Shown piece by piece: positions 37,852 through 47,024 of a DNA stretch of 64,000 nucleotides; within the stretch, counting starts at the first letter, position 1; each line of letters opens with the position of its first letter. Made by a program: the position numbers and the translations under genes. The notes beneath the pieces were generated by a model that did not search any database, was not told the origin of the DNA, and worked only from the letters and a program-made list of their open reading frames with translations. The DNA comes from CAYMZZ01 sp046297935. GTDB taxonomy: Bacteria > Bacteroidota > Bacteroidia > Chitinophagales > Chitinophagaceae. The stretch lies in the NCBI GenBank assembly GCA_046297935.1, contig JBKBHA010000002.1, positions 124,001 to 188,000 on the forward strand, written 5' to 3'.

Positions 37852-38364
37852 TTATTTGAGTTTACCCAATACCTGTTTGGCCCTGGCTCTGAACGAAGCT
37901 CCTTCACGATCCCACTGATCGCGAATGGCTGTCTCCAGTTCAGGTTTTATTTCCGGATATTTTTCAGCCAGCTTCCCCAATACGGTGATGCAGGATGCTT
38001 TTACCGCCGCTTTTTCAGATGGATCGGTCAGGAACCGAAAGCAGGTATTCATTACACGGCCTTCCGTTCGCGTGTTCAGCTTTACATATTCGAGCGCCCT
38101 CACAATATTGCGGCGAACAGCATCGTGCCATCCATCTTCTTCCATTCGGTCGAGCACGGCAGCAAAGTGAGCATGTATCAATTCGGGATGCTGCTGCACC
38201 ACGTAGGTAAATGGCCAGGCAGCCCGCTGAACCAGCAGGGGATCGTCGCCGGTGAGTATGGCCACCAATTGTTTAAACCGGGTAGCCGAATCGCCCACCC
38301 AGTCTACCACCTGCTGGCAGCTTTTTTTCGAATACGATTTTAAGAGTTCAACCGGAAACTTCAT
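37852..38364 (-). CDS. HEAT-like helical repeat protein, unknown function
   Basis: 170 residues from ATG 38364 (a TTG five codons upstream is less likely). Entirely helical with repeated pairs such as QRAAWPFTYVVQQHPELI, AVRRNIVRALEYV and AVKASCITVLGKLAEKYPEI, the HEAT/ARM type. No catalytic motif and no signal peptide. Similar small HEAT proteins are widespread in Bacteroidota. A -7 box lies at 38387-38394. Probably a cytoplasmic protein-binding scaffold (inference). Confidence 0.65.
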   Translation of the reverse strand: MKFPVELLKSYSKKSCQQVVDWVGDSATRFKQLVAILTGDDPLLVQRAAWPFTYVVQQHPELIHAHFAAVLDRMEEDGWHDAVRRNIVRALEYVKLNTRTEGRVMNTCFRFLTDPSEKAAVKASCITVLGKLAEKYPEIKPELETAIRDQWDREGASFRARAKQVLGKLK

Positions 38365-38386
38365 GTGGACCTCGTTCAATATTCTT

Positions 38387-38394
38387 CAAATCTA
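38387..38394 (-). promoter_or_regulatory. Putative -7 box for the HEAT-like gene
   Basis: On the minus strand TAGATTTG matches TAnnTTTG, 22 bases from the ATG at 38364. Confidence 0.45.
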
Positions 38395-38515
38395 ATATTT
38401 ATCTGCTAATAATTTCTGTCTGTCGGCATCTGCTTCTACCTCGTCGGATATTTCTTTGGCAATGATGTGAAATTTGTACATTCAGTAATCATTCTGCCAT
38501 TCAAACTCAAGCCAC

Positions 38516-39487
38516 ATGAAAAAGTTGATCGTTTACTGCCTGTTGGCAGCCCTGTTAGCTGCCTGCGGCAATTCGACCGAACCCAAAGCCACCGGCGAAG
38601 ATTCGTCGGCATTAGTTATAGCCTACAATATCCATTTGCCCGATACCAGCGTAGACGATTGGGAGATAATGGTGATGAATATGGATGGATCGGGCAGGAA
38701 GAATATCGTGAATAACAGGGATGTGGCCTGGACCTATCATGCTTACGGTGACCGGCTTTTCTTTATCAGCGACAGAGACACTGCATACCGGCATTTTTTC
38801 CTGTACGAATGTGATGCTGACGGAAACAATATCCGTCGAATCAGTGATCTGCGTCTCGAGGACAGTTGGATGAGCTCGAGAAACCAGGGTAAAGAAATGT
38901 TGGTATCGGGCCGAATCGGAAAAGAACAGCGGTTTCAACTATTTTTGATCAATACCGAAACAGGCGCTTATCGTCAAATTACTTCCGACACCGCAGCCAT
39001 GTTTCGCGATCCCTGTTTTTCGCCCGACGGGAAAAAAATTGTGCTGAGTTATGTAAAAAATAAACGCGATCGAAGCACACACGAGGAACTCTACCTGATG
39101 AACGACGACGGTAGCGGCCTGGAGCAATTGACGCACTATCCCGAAGGGAATCGCTCGGCTGGCGACTATGGCTACAAAGCGGGATCGGCCCGCTGGCATC
39201 CCACAGAAAATTTTATTTCGTATGTTTCCAAACAGGATGGCCGGCATAGTATTTTCGCCGTGAACCCCGATGGGCAGAAGCAATGGAAACTGATTGATAA
39301 TCCCGAGTCGGAGGGCTGGCACGACTGGAGTGCTGATGGAAAATGGCTGGTGTACAATAGCTCTGATTCAACCGAGCGTCAATACCATATCACCCTAATG
39401 AACTGGACAACCAGGAAAGCACAGCAACTAACCGATACCAGTTACAAATCGCAATTGGGGCCGGTATTCGTCCGCAGGAAGAAGTAA
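38516..39487 (+). CDS. TolB-like beta-propeller lipoprotein
   Basis: 323 residues. The signal sequence ends in LLAAC, making Cys17 the lipid-modified residue. The rest is a WD40-like/PD40 propeller: repeated blades with NMDGSGRKNI, FSPDGKKIVLSY, MNDDGSGLEQLTHYP, WHPTENFISYVS, NPDGQKQWKLI, WSADGKWLVYNSS. Such propellers bind proteins or carbohydrate at the periplasmic or outer-membrane face. No partner gene is adjacent; the next gene is convergent. Confidence 0.82.
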   Translation: MKKLIVYCLLAALLAACGNSTEPKATGEDSSALVIAYNIHLPDTSVDDWEIMVMNMDGSGRKNIVNNRDVAWTYHAYGDRLFFISDRDTAYRHFFLYECDADGNNIRRISDLRLEDSWMSSRNQGKEMLVSGRIGKEQRFQLFLINTETGAYRQITSDTAAMFRDPCFSPDGKKIVLSYVKNKRDRSTHEELYLMNDDGSGLEQLTHYPEGNRSAGDYGYKAGSARWHPTENFISYVSKQDGRHSIFAVNPDGQKQWKLIDNPESEGWHDWSADGKWLVYNSSDSTERQYHITLMNWTTRKAQQLTDTSYKSQLGPVFVRRKK

Positions 39488-39517
39488 AGCAGGTAGCACG
39501 AAGCAGTACGCTGCAAC

Positions 39518-40084
39518 TCAAATCCAGATAAATCCCCGAAATCCGCGGGCCGCATAGTAGGATTGGGCACCGTTGTGATAGGTGAATACCTGATCATAGC
39601 GACGATCGCAAAATAGCGCGCCGCCCAGTTTGCGTATGGAGGCAGGTGTTTGAATCCAGCTCGACGTTTTTAGATCAAACTGACCTTTGGTCTGAAGATG
39701 GCGATACAGTTCCTCGGTCAGTAATTCGATTCCTATTTCAGCAGCAGTATCAATGGCATTGCCGGCAGGGCGGTGTTCTTTTCGTTCCAGCCAGCCTTTA
39801 TGATCGAAGCAGAGGCTACGGCGACCTGCCGGGCTTTCTTCGCTGCAGTCAACAAACAAAAAGCCTTTCTTTGAGTCCGAATCAATGATGTCGGGTTCAC
39901 CACCGGTATCTTCCATTTGCTGCAGCACTTTCAGTTTGGCCGGATTGGCTTTCAGTTTCGCTATTACCGCTTTCCATTCCACACCAGGATGGCGCTTCGG
40001 ATTAGCTTCAAATCTTTCCTGCAAAACTGTAAGCAGATCACCGCCGCTTACAGCCGCTTTTTTCGATGCCTTTGTATTTTTCAT
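39518..40084 (-). CDS. DUF4256 family protein
   Basis: 188 residues from ATG 40084, chosen because it opens with a basic tail followed by the conserved LLTVLQERFEANPKRHPGVEW. Landmarks GEPDII, FVDCSEESPAGRRSLCFD, AAEIGIELLTEELYRHLQ, DLKTSSWIQTP and GGALFCDRRYDQVFTYHNGAQSYY-type text fit DUF4256, a family without assigned function. The C-terminal aromatic region suggests a compact alpha/beta domain. It follows the VOC gene by 13 bases and is likely in the same transcript. Confidence 0.85.
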   Translation of the reverse strand: MKNTKASKKAAVSGGDLLTVLQERFEANPKRHPGVEWKAVIAKLKANPAKLKVLQQMEDTGGEPDIIDSDSKKGFLFVDCSEESPAGRRSLCFDHKGWLERKEHRPAGNAIDTAAEIGIELLTEELYRHLQTKGQFDLKTSSWIQTPASIRKLGGALFCDRRYDQVFTYHNGAQSYYAARGFRGFIWI

Positions 40085-40097
40085 TGGGTTGATATGT

Positions 40098-40478
40098 TTA
40101 TTCGCCTTTGGGTTCCCAAAGTTCAATAATATTTCCTTCCGGATCCAAAATATGGACAAAACTGCCATAGTCGTAATCCGCAATTTCGTCAACCACCGTT
40201 ACGTTGTTGTTTTTCAAATCCTCTACGAGTGCCCTCAAATTTTCCACCCGGTAGTTGATCATGAACGGTTTTTCGGAGGGTTTAAAATATTCGGTATCGG
40301 CCGGGAATGTGCTCCAAACCGTTGTACCTTTTTTTTCAGGATTGTCTAAATGACGCCACTCAAAATTTGCGCCGTATTCGCCCACAGGCAGCCCCAGGTT
40401 TTGGGCATACCAGGCATTCATCAATTTGGGATCTTCGCATTTAAAAAATACGCCACCCAGGCCGGTAACTTTTTTCAT
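40098..40478 (-). CDS. VOC (glyoxalase/bleomycin-resistance fold) protein
   Basis: 126 residues, one vicinal-oxygen-chelate domain with the usual two beta-alpha-beta-beta-beta units. The first begins VTGLGGVFFKCEDPKLMNAWYAQNLGLPV; the second ends SFVHILDPEGNIIELWEP, where the Glu is the normal metal ligand. Small VOC proteins act on metabolites or bind drugs; substrate cannot be assigned. It sits in one unit with DUF4256. Confidence 0.85.
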   Translation of the reverse strand: MKKVTGLGGVFFKCEDPKLMNAWYAQNLGLPVGEYGANFEWRHLDNPEKKGTTVWSTFPADTEYFKPSEKPFMINYRVENLRALVEDLKNNNVTVVDEIADYDYGSFVHILDPEGNIIELWEPKGE

Positions 40479-40597
40479 GATGACAGTAGTTTGATATGAA
40501 GTTAAGGAAAGAAAATGTTCGGAACTTCAACAATTGAATGACTTATCGACATGCTTTACTGCAAGAAACTCTATTTTAGTAGTGTAAATCGGGTTGC

Positions 40598-42691
40598 ATG
40601 AAGCTGTTCACGTTTATACTTTATCCGGGTTTGTTGATTCTTTTCCTCTTCAACCTGGTACCTTCTTCAGCCCAGTCATATACCATTGCCCAGCAGACTA
40701 TTGATGAATTGATTCAAAAAGCCGATTCCCTTTTGGCGCAGGAAGACTTGGAAGAAACGCGGCATTACGATTCGCTTTCACTTTCGTTGGCGCAGCAATT
40801 GAATCAACCCGAGCACCTGGGCAAAGCTTATTTTCTGCATGCCAAATATCTATCGGCCGTTCAAAATTTTGCCGATGCCAACCTCTACTATCAAAAATCA
40901 CTACAGGTTTATTACAAAAAGCTCAACAACGAAACCACGGCGCTTATCTACAATGAATGGGGATTTGCCTGCGGCGAAACGGGCGCATTAGACGAGCAGA
41001 TTGAATATTACCTAGAGGCTATCAAAATATACGAACAGTACAATAATTCGGCGGGGCTGGCGCAAACCATGAGTAATTTGTCGGCCGCTTATTTTCAACT
41101 GGAGCAGGACGAAAAAGCCTATTCCTACGCATTTAAAGCTCTTCAAATCAGGGAAAGGCTGGGCGATCAGGGAGATCTGGCTATTTCTTATACCAACCTG
41201 GCCAATATGTATGCGCAATCCGATTCGTTGAAACTTGCTCAAAAATATATTGATCGTGGACTGCTGGCCGCCGAAAAAAGTGGCGATAAACAACGACAGG
41301 CGCAGGTATACATCACCAAATCGCTTTTGCTTAACAGAGAGAAGAAAATTCAGGAAGCGCTTGATATGGAACTGAAAGCCATCGCTCTTTATGAAGAAAT
41401 AAAAAACGACGGAATTGCAGCGAACCGTTATATCGCTGCTGCCTTTTACAACAATATGCTGGGCGATTCCCTGAATGCTATCCAATACTTTAATAAATCT
41501 ATCGCCCTGGCCACCTCCTTGCAAAATAAAGTGGTGATGAGAAATGGCCACAATTATTTATCGAACTTTTACCTGGAGCATCAAAATTATAAGGATGCAT
41601 TTGATCAATACAAGAAATATATTTCGCTGCGCGACAGCATTGTGAACAGCGAAACCAATACGAAGATCGCCATGCTGCAGGCCGGATTTGATCTGGAAAA
41701 AAAGGATTTTGAAATCAATCGCCTGCAAATACAGGAAAGAGTGAGGCAATTGGAGATTGAAAAACAAAGAGCCATCATCAACGGCAATAAAGTGGAAGCC
41801 GAACGGACACAGGACGAGATTAACTTGTTGTTTAAAACCAGGGAACTGCAAGAAGAAAAATTGCTGCGCCAGCAAAATGAACTGGAAACACAGAAACTGC
41901 TGGTGGCCAACAACAAGCAGGAACTATTGATTGCCGAAAAGGAGCGAATTATTCAACAAAAACAAATCAAGAACCAAAGCCTTATACGGAACTTGCTACT
42001 CGGCCTCAGCGGCCTGATCGTATTATTGGCTTTCCTCGCATTTAACCGGTATAAGTTGAAAAAGAAGATTGAGCAACAGGCCTCCATTATCGCCATGCGC
42101 AACAATATCAGTGAAAACCTGCACGACGATATAGGTTCCTCGCTAAGTAATATCAGTCTGCTGAACCGCCTGGCTCAAAACAACAGGCTTAATCCCGAAC
42201 GGCAACATGAATATTTGACCAAGGCAGGGGAGGAGATTCAGTACGTTAGCGAAAGCATTAGTGATATAGTTTGGAATATCAATCCCCGCTACGATAATAT
42301 CCAGAACCTGTTAGTTCGCATGCGCAGGTACGCGGCCGATATGATGGATGGAAAAAATATCGACTACCAGATCAACTTTTCAGATGAAGTGGATCAGATA
42401 TTTCTGAATATGGACAAGAGGAGGCATTTCTATTTGTTTTACAAAGAGGCCATCAACAACCTGGTAAAACATGCAAATGCCGAAAAAGTGTTAGTAGAGT
42501 TGGCTGTTAAAAGCAATCAGGTGCTTTTGAAAATTGAGGACGACGGTATTGGCTTTAATGCCCAAGTTCCCGGAATGGGCAACGGAATGACCTCTCTTAA
42601 GAAACGAGCGGAGTCCCTGGATGGTCAGATGCAATTGTTCAGTGAACCCGGCAGTGGTACCCGCGTAGAACTGCAATTTCCTATTACCTAA
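40598..42691 (+). CDS. TPR-sensor histidine kinase
   Basis: 697 residues. A signal peptide (1-~25), then about seven TPR repeats in the periplasm (~40-360), a long coiled coil (~370-460), one membrane helix (~463-482), and a cytoplasmic kinase. The phospho-accepting His509 is in LHDDIGSSLSNISLLNRLA (HisKA_3-like), followed by HATPase_c motifs (EAINNLVKHA, DDGIGFN, GNGMTSLKKRA). This is the usual Bacteroidota TPR-kinase layout paired with a LuxR-type regulator, and such a regulator gene begins 43 bases downstream. Confidence 0.92.
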   Translation: MKLFTFILYPGLLILFLFNLVPSSAQSYTIAQQTIDELIQKADSLLAQEDLEETRHYDSLSLSLAQQLNQPEHLGKAYFLHAKYLSAVQNFADANLYYQKSLQVYYKKLNNETTALIYNEWGFACGETGALDEQIEYYLEAIKIYEQYNNSAGLAQTMSNLSAAYFQLEQDEKAYSYAFKALQIRERLGDQGDLAISYTNLANMYAQSDSLKLAQKYIDRGLLAAEKSGDKQRQAQVYITKSLLLNREKKIQEALDMELKAIALYEEIKNDGIAANRYIAAAFYNNMLGDSLNAIQYFNKSIALATSLQNKVVMRNGHNYLSNFYLEHQNYKDAFDQYKKYISLRDSIVNSETNTKIAMLQAGFDLEKKDFEINRLQIQERVRQLEIEKQRAIINGNKVEAERTQDEINLLFKTRELQEEKLLRQQNELETQKLLVANNKQELLIAEKERIIQQKQIKNQSLIRNLLLGLSGLIVLLAFLAFNRYKLKKKIEQQASIIAMRNNISENLHDDIGSSLSNISLLNRLAQNNRLNPERQHEYLTKAGEEIQYVSESISDIVWNINPRYDNIQNLLVRMRRYAADMMDGKNIDYQINFSDEVDQIFLNMDKRRHFYLFYKEAINNLVKHANAEKVLVELAVKSNQVLLKIEDDGIGFNAQVPGMGNGMTSLKKRAESLDGQMQLFSEPGSGTRVELQFPIT

Positions 42692-42734
42692 ATGGGTAGG
42701 TTGATACAAGCTTTTGGCATACTATCTTCACAGA

Positions 42735-43376
42735 ATGGCCTATAACCTGATTATATACGACGACAACGATCGCCTGAGGTATACCCTGGAAGCCCTGCTA
42801 ACGGAATCTTCCGGATTTGTAGTGAAAGCGGCCTTTAATAATTGTGATCATGCCATTGAACAGATTCAGGAAAACTATCCTGATCTGATTATTATGGATA
42901 TCGACATGCCCGGCATTGGCGGCATCAGGGGCGTATCGCTGATAAAGGAGGCCTATCCTGAAATAAAGATTGTAATGCACACGGTTTTTGAAGACGACGA
43001 AAAAATATTCGACAGTCTTTGCGCCGGTGCCGATGGTTACCTGCTAAAAAGTACCAATCCCTTAAAATTGGTTCAGTCGCTTCACGAGCTTATGGAAGGG
43101 GGCGCGTCTATGAGTCCATTTATTGCACAACGGGTATTGCGCTTTTTCCGAGAAAGCAAAAAGGTTAACCATCAGTTTAATTTAACGAGGCGCGAACTGG
43201 AAGTACTGAGCTGGCTGGTGAAAGGACATTCCTATAAAATGATCAGCCACCAGTGTCAGATTTCGATCGATACCGTAAAGAAACACCTGCAAAATATCTA
43301 CCATAAACTCCATGTAAGTTGTGCTACTGAGGCCGTTGCAAAGGCCATTATGCACAAAATCATTCCCCTCGACTAG
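42735..43376 (+). CDS. LuxR/NarL-family response regulator
   Basis: 213 residues from ATG 42735. The receiver domain (1-~125) has the phosphorylation site Asp55 in IIMDIDMPG, with Asp-Asp near the start (YDDNDR) and conserved Lys in LLKSTNP. The DNA-binding helix-turn-helix (~150-213) shows LTRRELEVLSWLVKGHSYKMI and VKKHLQNIYHKL. It is the partner of the upstream TPR kinase. No target genes can be named, though the secreted-protein operon starts 433 bases further on. Confidence 0.93.
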   Translation: MAYNLIIYDDNDRLRYTLEALLTESSGFVVKAAFNNCDHAIEQIQENYPDLIIMDIDMPGIGGIRGVSLIKEAYPEIKIVMHTVFEDDEKIFDSLCAGADGYLLKSTNPLKLVQSLHELMEGGASMSPFIAQRVLRFFRESKKVNHQFNLTRRELEVLSWLVKGHSYKMISHQCQISIDTVKKHLQNIYHKLHVSCATEAVAKAIMHKIIPLD

Positions 43377-43808
43377 CGGCGGGTATTACCCGAATGGGTA
43401 ATTGCCGGGGTACCATACGAGAAATAACTTTGAATCAGGTGAGAGGTGAGAGGTGAAAGGTGAGAGGTGAAAGGTGAGAGGTGAGAGGATCATCTGCGAA
43501 AATCTGTGTCAAAATCTGCGTAATCTGCGGGAACAGAACACCCGACGCTGCAAACAAATTGCCGACGACAGTTCTGTTCATACAGAGTTACGCGGATTGA
43601 ATGTTGACGTAAAAGAATCATCTGCGCCAATCTGCGTATAAATCTGCGCAATCTGCGGGAACAGAAAAGCCGACGCTGCAACCAATTACCGACGAGCAAC
43701 AGTTCTGCTCATACAGATTTAACCACAGATGGTACACAGATGACACAGATTTATACGCTGACTGTATAACCATTCTTACTTTCTAATTGAAACAAAAATC
43801 GTTCTGAC
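43377..43808. repeat. Composite repeat block with tandemly duplicated 128-bp unit
   Basis: The 432-base gap after the response regulator has no gene. 43438-43488 is an array of GAGAGGTGAAAGGTGA words, identical in type to 28073-28165. Two copies of a ~128-bp unit start at 43489 and 43617, each running ATCATCTGCG ... GCGGGAACAGAA ... CGACGCTGCAA ... ACAGTTCTG ... CATACAG; each unit contains an inverted AACAGAA/TTCTGTT pair. 43720-43760 adds ACAGATTTAACCACAGATGG-like text. The last 45 bases precede the OmpA gene. Confidence 0.88.
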
Positions 43809-45104
43809 ATGAAAAGATACCTTACCCTCATTGTTATCCTGGCCATTGCGCAAACAACACTCAATGCGCAGATCATTGATCCCAAGGAAAAAGCCAAACA
43901 GGCCACCGAAAACCGCGCCAACACCCGCGTAGATCAGGGTGTCAATAAAGGCCTCGATAAAGTAGAAGAAGGCATTGGCGGACTATTCAAGAAGAAGAAG
44001 AAAAAGAGTAAAAAAGAAAAAAAGGAAGAGGCCACTAAAGAAGCCGCAGCAAAGAACGAGTCCGGCTCCTCCACAACCAGCAGCAGCTCCAGCCTCAGCA
44101 AATCATCCGACTTTGTTCCCGGAACTAAAATCCTTTTTCAGGACGATTTTATGGCCGATCCTGAAGGCGATTTCCCAGCGAAATGGAATACCAATGGTAG
44201 TGGCGAAGTGGTGAAGATAAACGGCGTTGACGGCAAATGGCTGGAAGTAAAACACAGCAGTGTGGTTACACCTGAAATGAAGGGTAAGCTACCCGAAAAC
44301 TATACCATCGAATTCGATTTGTTTTTGCAGCAACGCGGCTCCATGTCCATTCCTCGTATCGATTTTGGATTAACACCCGTAAAAGATATTTTGCGGGAGG
44401 ATCTGTACTACAAGGAAAAATTCTTTGTTACCCTGGCCCGATACAACGAACCCGATGCCAAAACCGTAGAATATGGTTTGAGAGAAGTGATTGGTAATAA
44501 GAACGACTTTCCCTTAACCAAATATGTAAACAAGATACTGCACGTAAGCATGGCCATCAATGGCACCCGCATTCGGATTTATCTGGACGGCAACAAACTG
44601 ATCGATTTGCCTCGGGCGCTAACCCCCGCCATACGTACCAACTTTTTTGTAACCAATGTATATACCGTGCCGGCTTCTGAACTGGGACTGCTGATCAGCA
44701 ATGTACAGATAGCCGAAGCCGAAACAGACAAACGCAGTACGCTGGTAACCGACCTGATGGAAAAAGGAAGCGCCAGCACCAATGCCATTTTGTTCGACGT
44801 AAATAAGGATATCATAAAATCAGAGTCGTACCCAACCATTAGCGAAATAGGTGCGGCCCTGCAACAAAATGCCGAATTGAAAATTCTGATCGTTGGTCAT
44901 ACTGATAGCGATGGCGATGCTGCAGCCAATAAAGTTTTATCTGAAAAAAGAGCGTTGGCGGTAAAAAATTACCTGGTCAGCAAATTCAATATTACTGCTT
45001 CACGCATTCAAACGGAGGGTAAGGGCGAATCGCTGCCAATTGCGTCCAACACAAATACAGAAGGAAAGGCCCAGAACAGGCGAGTGGAATTTGTAAAACG
45101 ATGA
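43809..45104 (+). CDS. Secreted OmpA-like protein with N-terminal Lys-rich and jelly-roll-like regions
   Basis: 431 residues. Signal peptide (1-~20, cleavage after LNAQ). Residues ~55-100 are highly charged Lys/Glu then Ser-rich, low complexity. Residues ~105-310 form a beta-rich domain starting ILFQDDFMADPEGDFPAKW, which resembles a concanavalin-like jelly roll (inference). The C-terminal ~110 residues are an OmpA/MotB peptidoglycan-binding domain: LFDVNKDIIKSES, VGHTDSDGD, LSEKRALAVKNYL, GKGES and NRRVEF. It is likely held at the cell wall in the periplasm. The lectin-protease gene begins four bases after its stop. Confidence 0.88.
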   Translation: MKRYLTLIVILAIAQTTLNAQIIDPKEKAKQATENRANTRVDQGVNKGLDKVEEGIGGLFKKKKKKSKKEKKEEATKEAAAKNESGSSTTSSSSSLSKSSDFVPGTKILFQDDFMADPEGDFPAKWNTNGSGEVVKINGVDGKWLEVKHSSVVTPEMKGKLPENYTIEFDLFLQQRGSMSIPRIDFGLTPVKDILREDLYYKEKFFVTLARYNEPDAKTVEYGLREVIGNKNDFPLTKYVNKILHVSMAINGTRIRIYLDGNKLIDLPRALTPAIRTNFFVTNVYTVPASELGLLISNVQIAEAETDKRSTLVTDLMEKGSASTNAILFDVNKDIIKSESYPTISEIGAALQQNAELKILIVGHTDSDGDAAANKVLSEKRALAVKNYLVSKFNITASRIQTEGKGESLPIASNTNTEGKAQNRRVEFVKR

Positions 45105-45108
45105 TGCC

Positions 45109-46989
45109 ATGAAATGCCATTTCCTCAGTATTGCCGTTGTTTTGATACTTCTGCCTGCCATCGTATTCGCGCAAAATACACAGGAAGAAAGAGCGCTCAG
45201 CGCCCTGGTGAATACCGGCATGGTTAAGCAGGAGGGAAATAAACTCATTTTTAAGGTGAAGAAGGCAAGCGATACGGCCCAGATAAAACTGATGTATGGC
45301 GCTTTCTTTACCAACAACAAATGGGAAATTGGTTTTGATGTAAATGGACGTTATTACCCAAGCCGGGGCAACACAAGGGGCAGCAGTCCGGTAATAACCA
45401 CAAACCCAACCATTTCTGCCAAAGAAGCGCCGGTGTACGATGTGGCGGCTCCCAATACAGCAACCATTTCTGCCCGCTTATCAACGGCCGACGAACGGTT
45501 TCTGCAATCGGGTGCTTTCCTGATTCGAACCGCCAGAGATTACCGGTACCTGACCGTAAGCGGCCCCGAACCGGCCAATCGATCGCAGGTCAACATGAAC
45601 TCGTATGTAAACAATCCCAATACTCAGCAATGGAAGCTGGTTTTGCAGAACGATGGTTATTTTAAAATACAAACCGAAAACGGGCTTTGTCTTACGCAGG
45701 GATTGGTTCCTACAATGACCACATTTACCAATGCCGAAACCCAACTGTGGAAACTGGAAGATGCGGGAGATGGTTTTTACAGCATCGTTTCCAAGCGGGG
45801 CCTCTACATGTACCTGCCCAATCACCGAAACATCGAAAACGGGGGAGTGAGTTTCCGAAAGCAAAACAAAACCATCGAGGAACGCTGGCATTTAATTAAA
45901 TGGACCAACGATGGCCGCCGGGTTACCAGCTTTATACCCGAGCGGCATGGGTTCTGTTTTATCAACACCTTTAATGGCGAAGATATTATCCGCTGGGGCG
46001 GACTCTGTGGCGGTATGGTGTACACGGCGCTCGACTATTTTAATCATCAGTTGCCGGTACCCAGGCAATGTTATACACCCGCCAACCAAACCCCGCTGCA
46101 GTCGTACATCTACAACAGGCAAAATCATTCAATTTGGGATGTAAACGAAAAATGGAGCGAGCTGGAAGTTTCCTACAACACGCGGGCGAATGAAATTTTT
46201 CGCTGGGGTTTGCAGGGTACCGTTGGCGGAAGGCTGGAGGAACTAAGGACTTCGGTTGATGCCAATATATCGCGACCGCTGGGCTTGTTTGCCGGCGGCA
46301 TTATTGGCAAAGACAACAGCAATGGCGGTCGGCACGTGGTGCTGGGTGTTGGTTATGCCATGGGGCGTTACCAGGGCGATCTGGAAGCGCATAAGGAAGA
46401 TCTAAAGATTTTGATCTACAATCCCAATCAAAGCAATACCATGCGCACCCTGGTGCCGGATTTGGAAAAAAACTGCTTTTTTGAAGTGGAAACGGGCTAT
46501 GCGTGGCGCACTTATTTTGTAAACAAACGGTACGACGATAGTCATGTACCCACCCGCGATTATGTAAACTATCCCGAAGGGCAGGCCGAAGGCAGCGTAC
46601 GCCATTTGTACGCCACTTTCAATACCGGAGTCGACGATTTACGGGGTGGAAACGATAATGTAAACTTGACCATTCGGTATGCCGATGGTACCGAACAGGT
46701 ATTTCTGAATGTAAACAATGGTGCCCGCTGGGTAGACAACAGTACACAAACCGTTCACCTCACCCTAAACCGCGCCGTACGCCGGCAGGATATTGAAAGT
46801 TTTGTGCTCGGCGCAACCACTCAAAGTACCGTTGGCAGCAATTACGATAACTGGAATTTAAATTCTTTTTCCGTTAGCAGCGGTTACGGTGGGGTAGTAT
46901 ACGCTCAAGCTTATCCCGCAGCCGGGGCCGACTATTATTTTCGGTTTACCGGAACTCAGCGATTCAATACTATTCCTGCATTACGCTGA
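45109..46989 (+). CDS. Secreted ricin-type lectin plus predicted papain-like cysteine protease
   Basis: 626 residues with signal peptide (1-~22). Residues ~140-270 look like a ricin-B beta-trefoil: repeats ending in QQWKLV, TQLWKLE and RWHLIKW, the QxW marks. Residues ~285-450 then show RWGGLCGGMVYTALDYF with Cys300, GGRHVVLGVGY with His409 and LIYNPNQ with Asn438; this Cys-His-Asn order and spacing is that of papain-fold peptidases. Residues ~500-626 form a separate beta-rich C-terminal domain (GGNDNVNLTIRYADG, ARWVDNSTQTVHLTL, NWNLNSFSV). The family is not one I can name. Start four bases after the OmpA gene implies one operon. Confidence 0.72.
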   Translation: MKCHFLSIAVVLILLPAIVFAQNTQEERALSALVNTGMVKQEGNKLIFKVKKASDTAQIKLMYGAFFTNNKWEIGFDVNGRYYPSRGNTRGSSPVITTNPTISAKEAPVYDVAAPNTATISARLSTADERFLQSGAFLIRTARDYRYLTVSGPEPANRSQVNMNSYVNNPNTQQWKLVLQNDGYFKIQTENGLCLTQGLVPTMTTFTNAETQLWKLEDAGDGFYSIVSKRGLYMYLPNHRNIENGGVSFRKQNKTIEERWHLIKWTNDGRRVTSFIPERHGFCFINTFNGEDIIRWGGLCGGMVYTALDYFNHQLPVPRQCYTPANQTPLQSYIYNRQNHSIWDVNEKWSELEVSYNTRANEIFRWGLQGTVGGRLEELRTSVDANISRPLGLFAGGIIGKDNSNGGRHVVLGVGYAMGRYQGDLEAHKEDLKILIYNPNQSNTMRTLVPDLEKNCFFEVETGYAWRTYFVNKRYDDSHVPTRDYVNYPEGQAEGSVRHLYATFNTGVDDLRGGNDNVNLTIRYADGTEQVFLNVNNGARWVDNSTQTVHLTLNRAVRRQDIESFVLGATTQSTVGSNYDNWNLNSFSVSSGYGGVVYAQAYPAAGADYYFRFTGTQRFNTIPALR

Positions 46990-47024
46990 TAAACTACAGG
47001 ATCCACACTACTAAACATTTTGCA

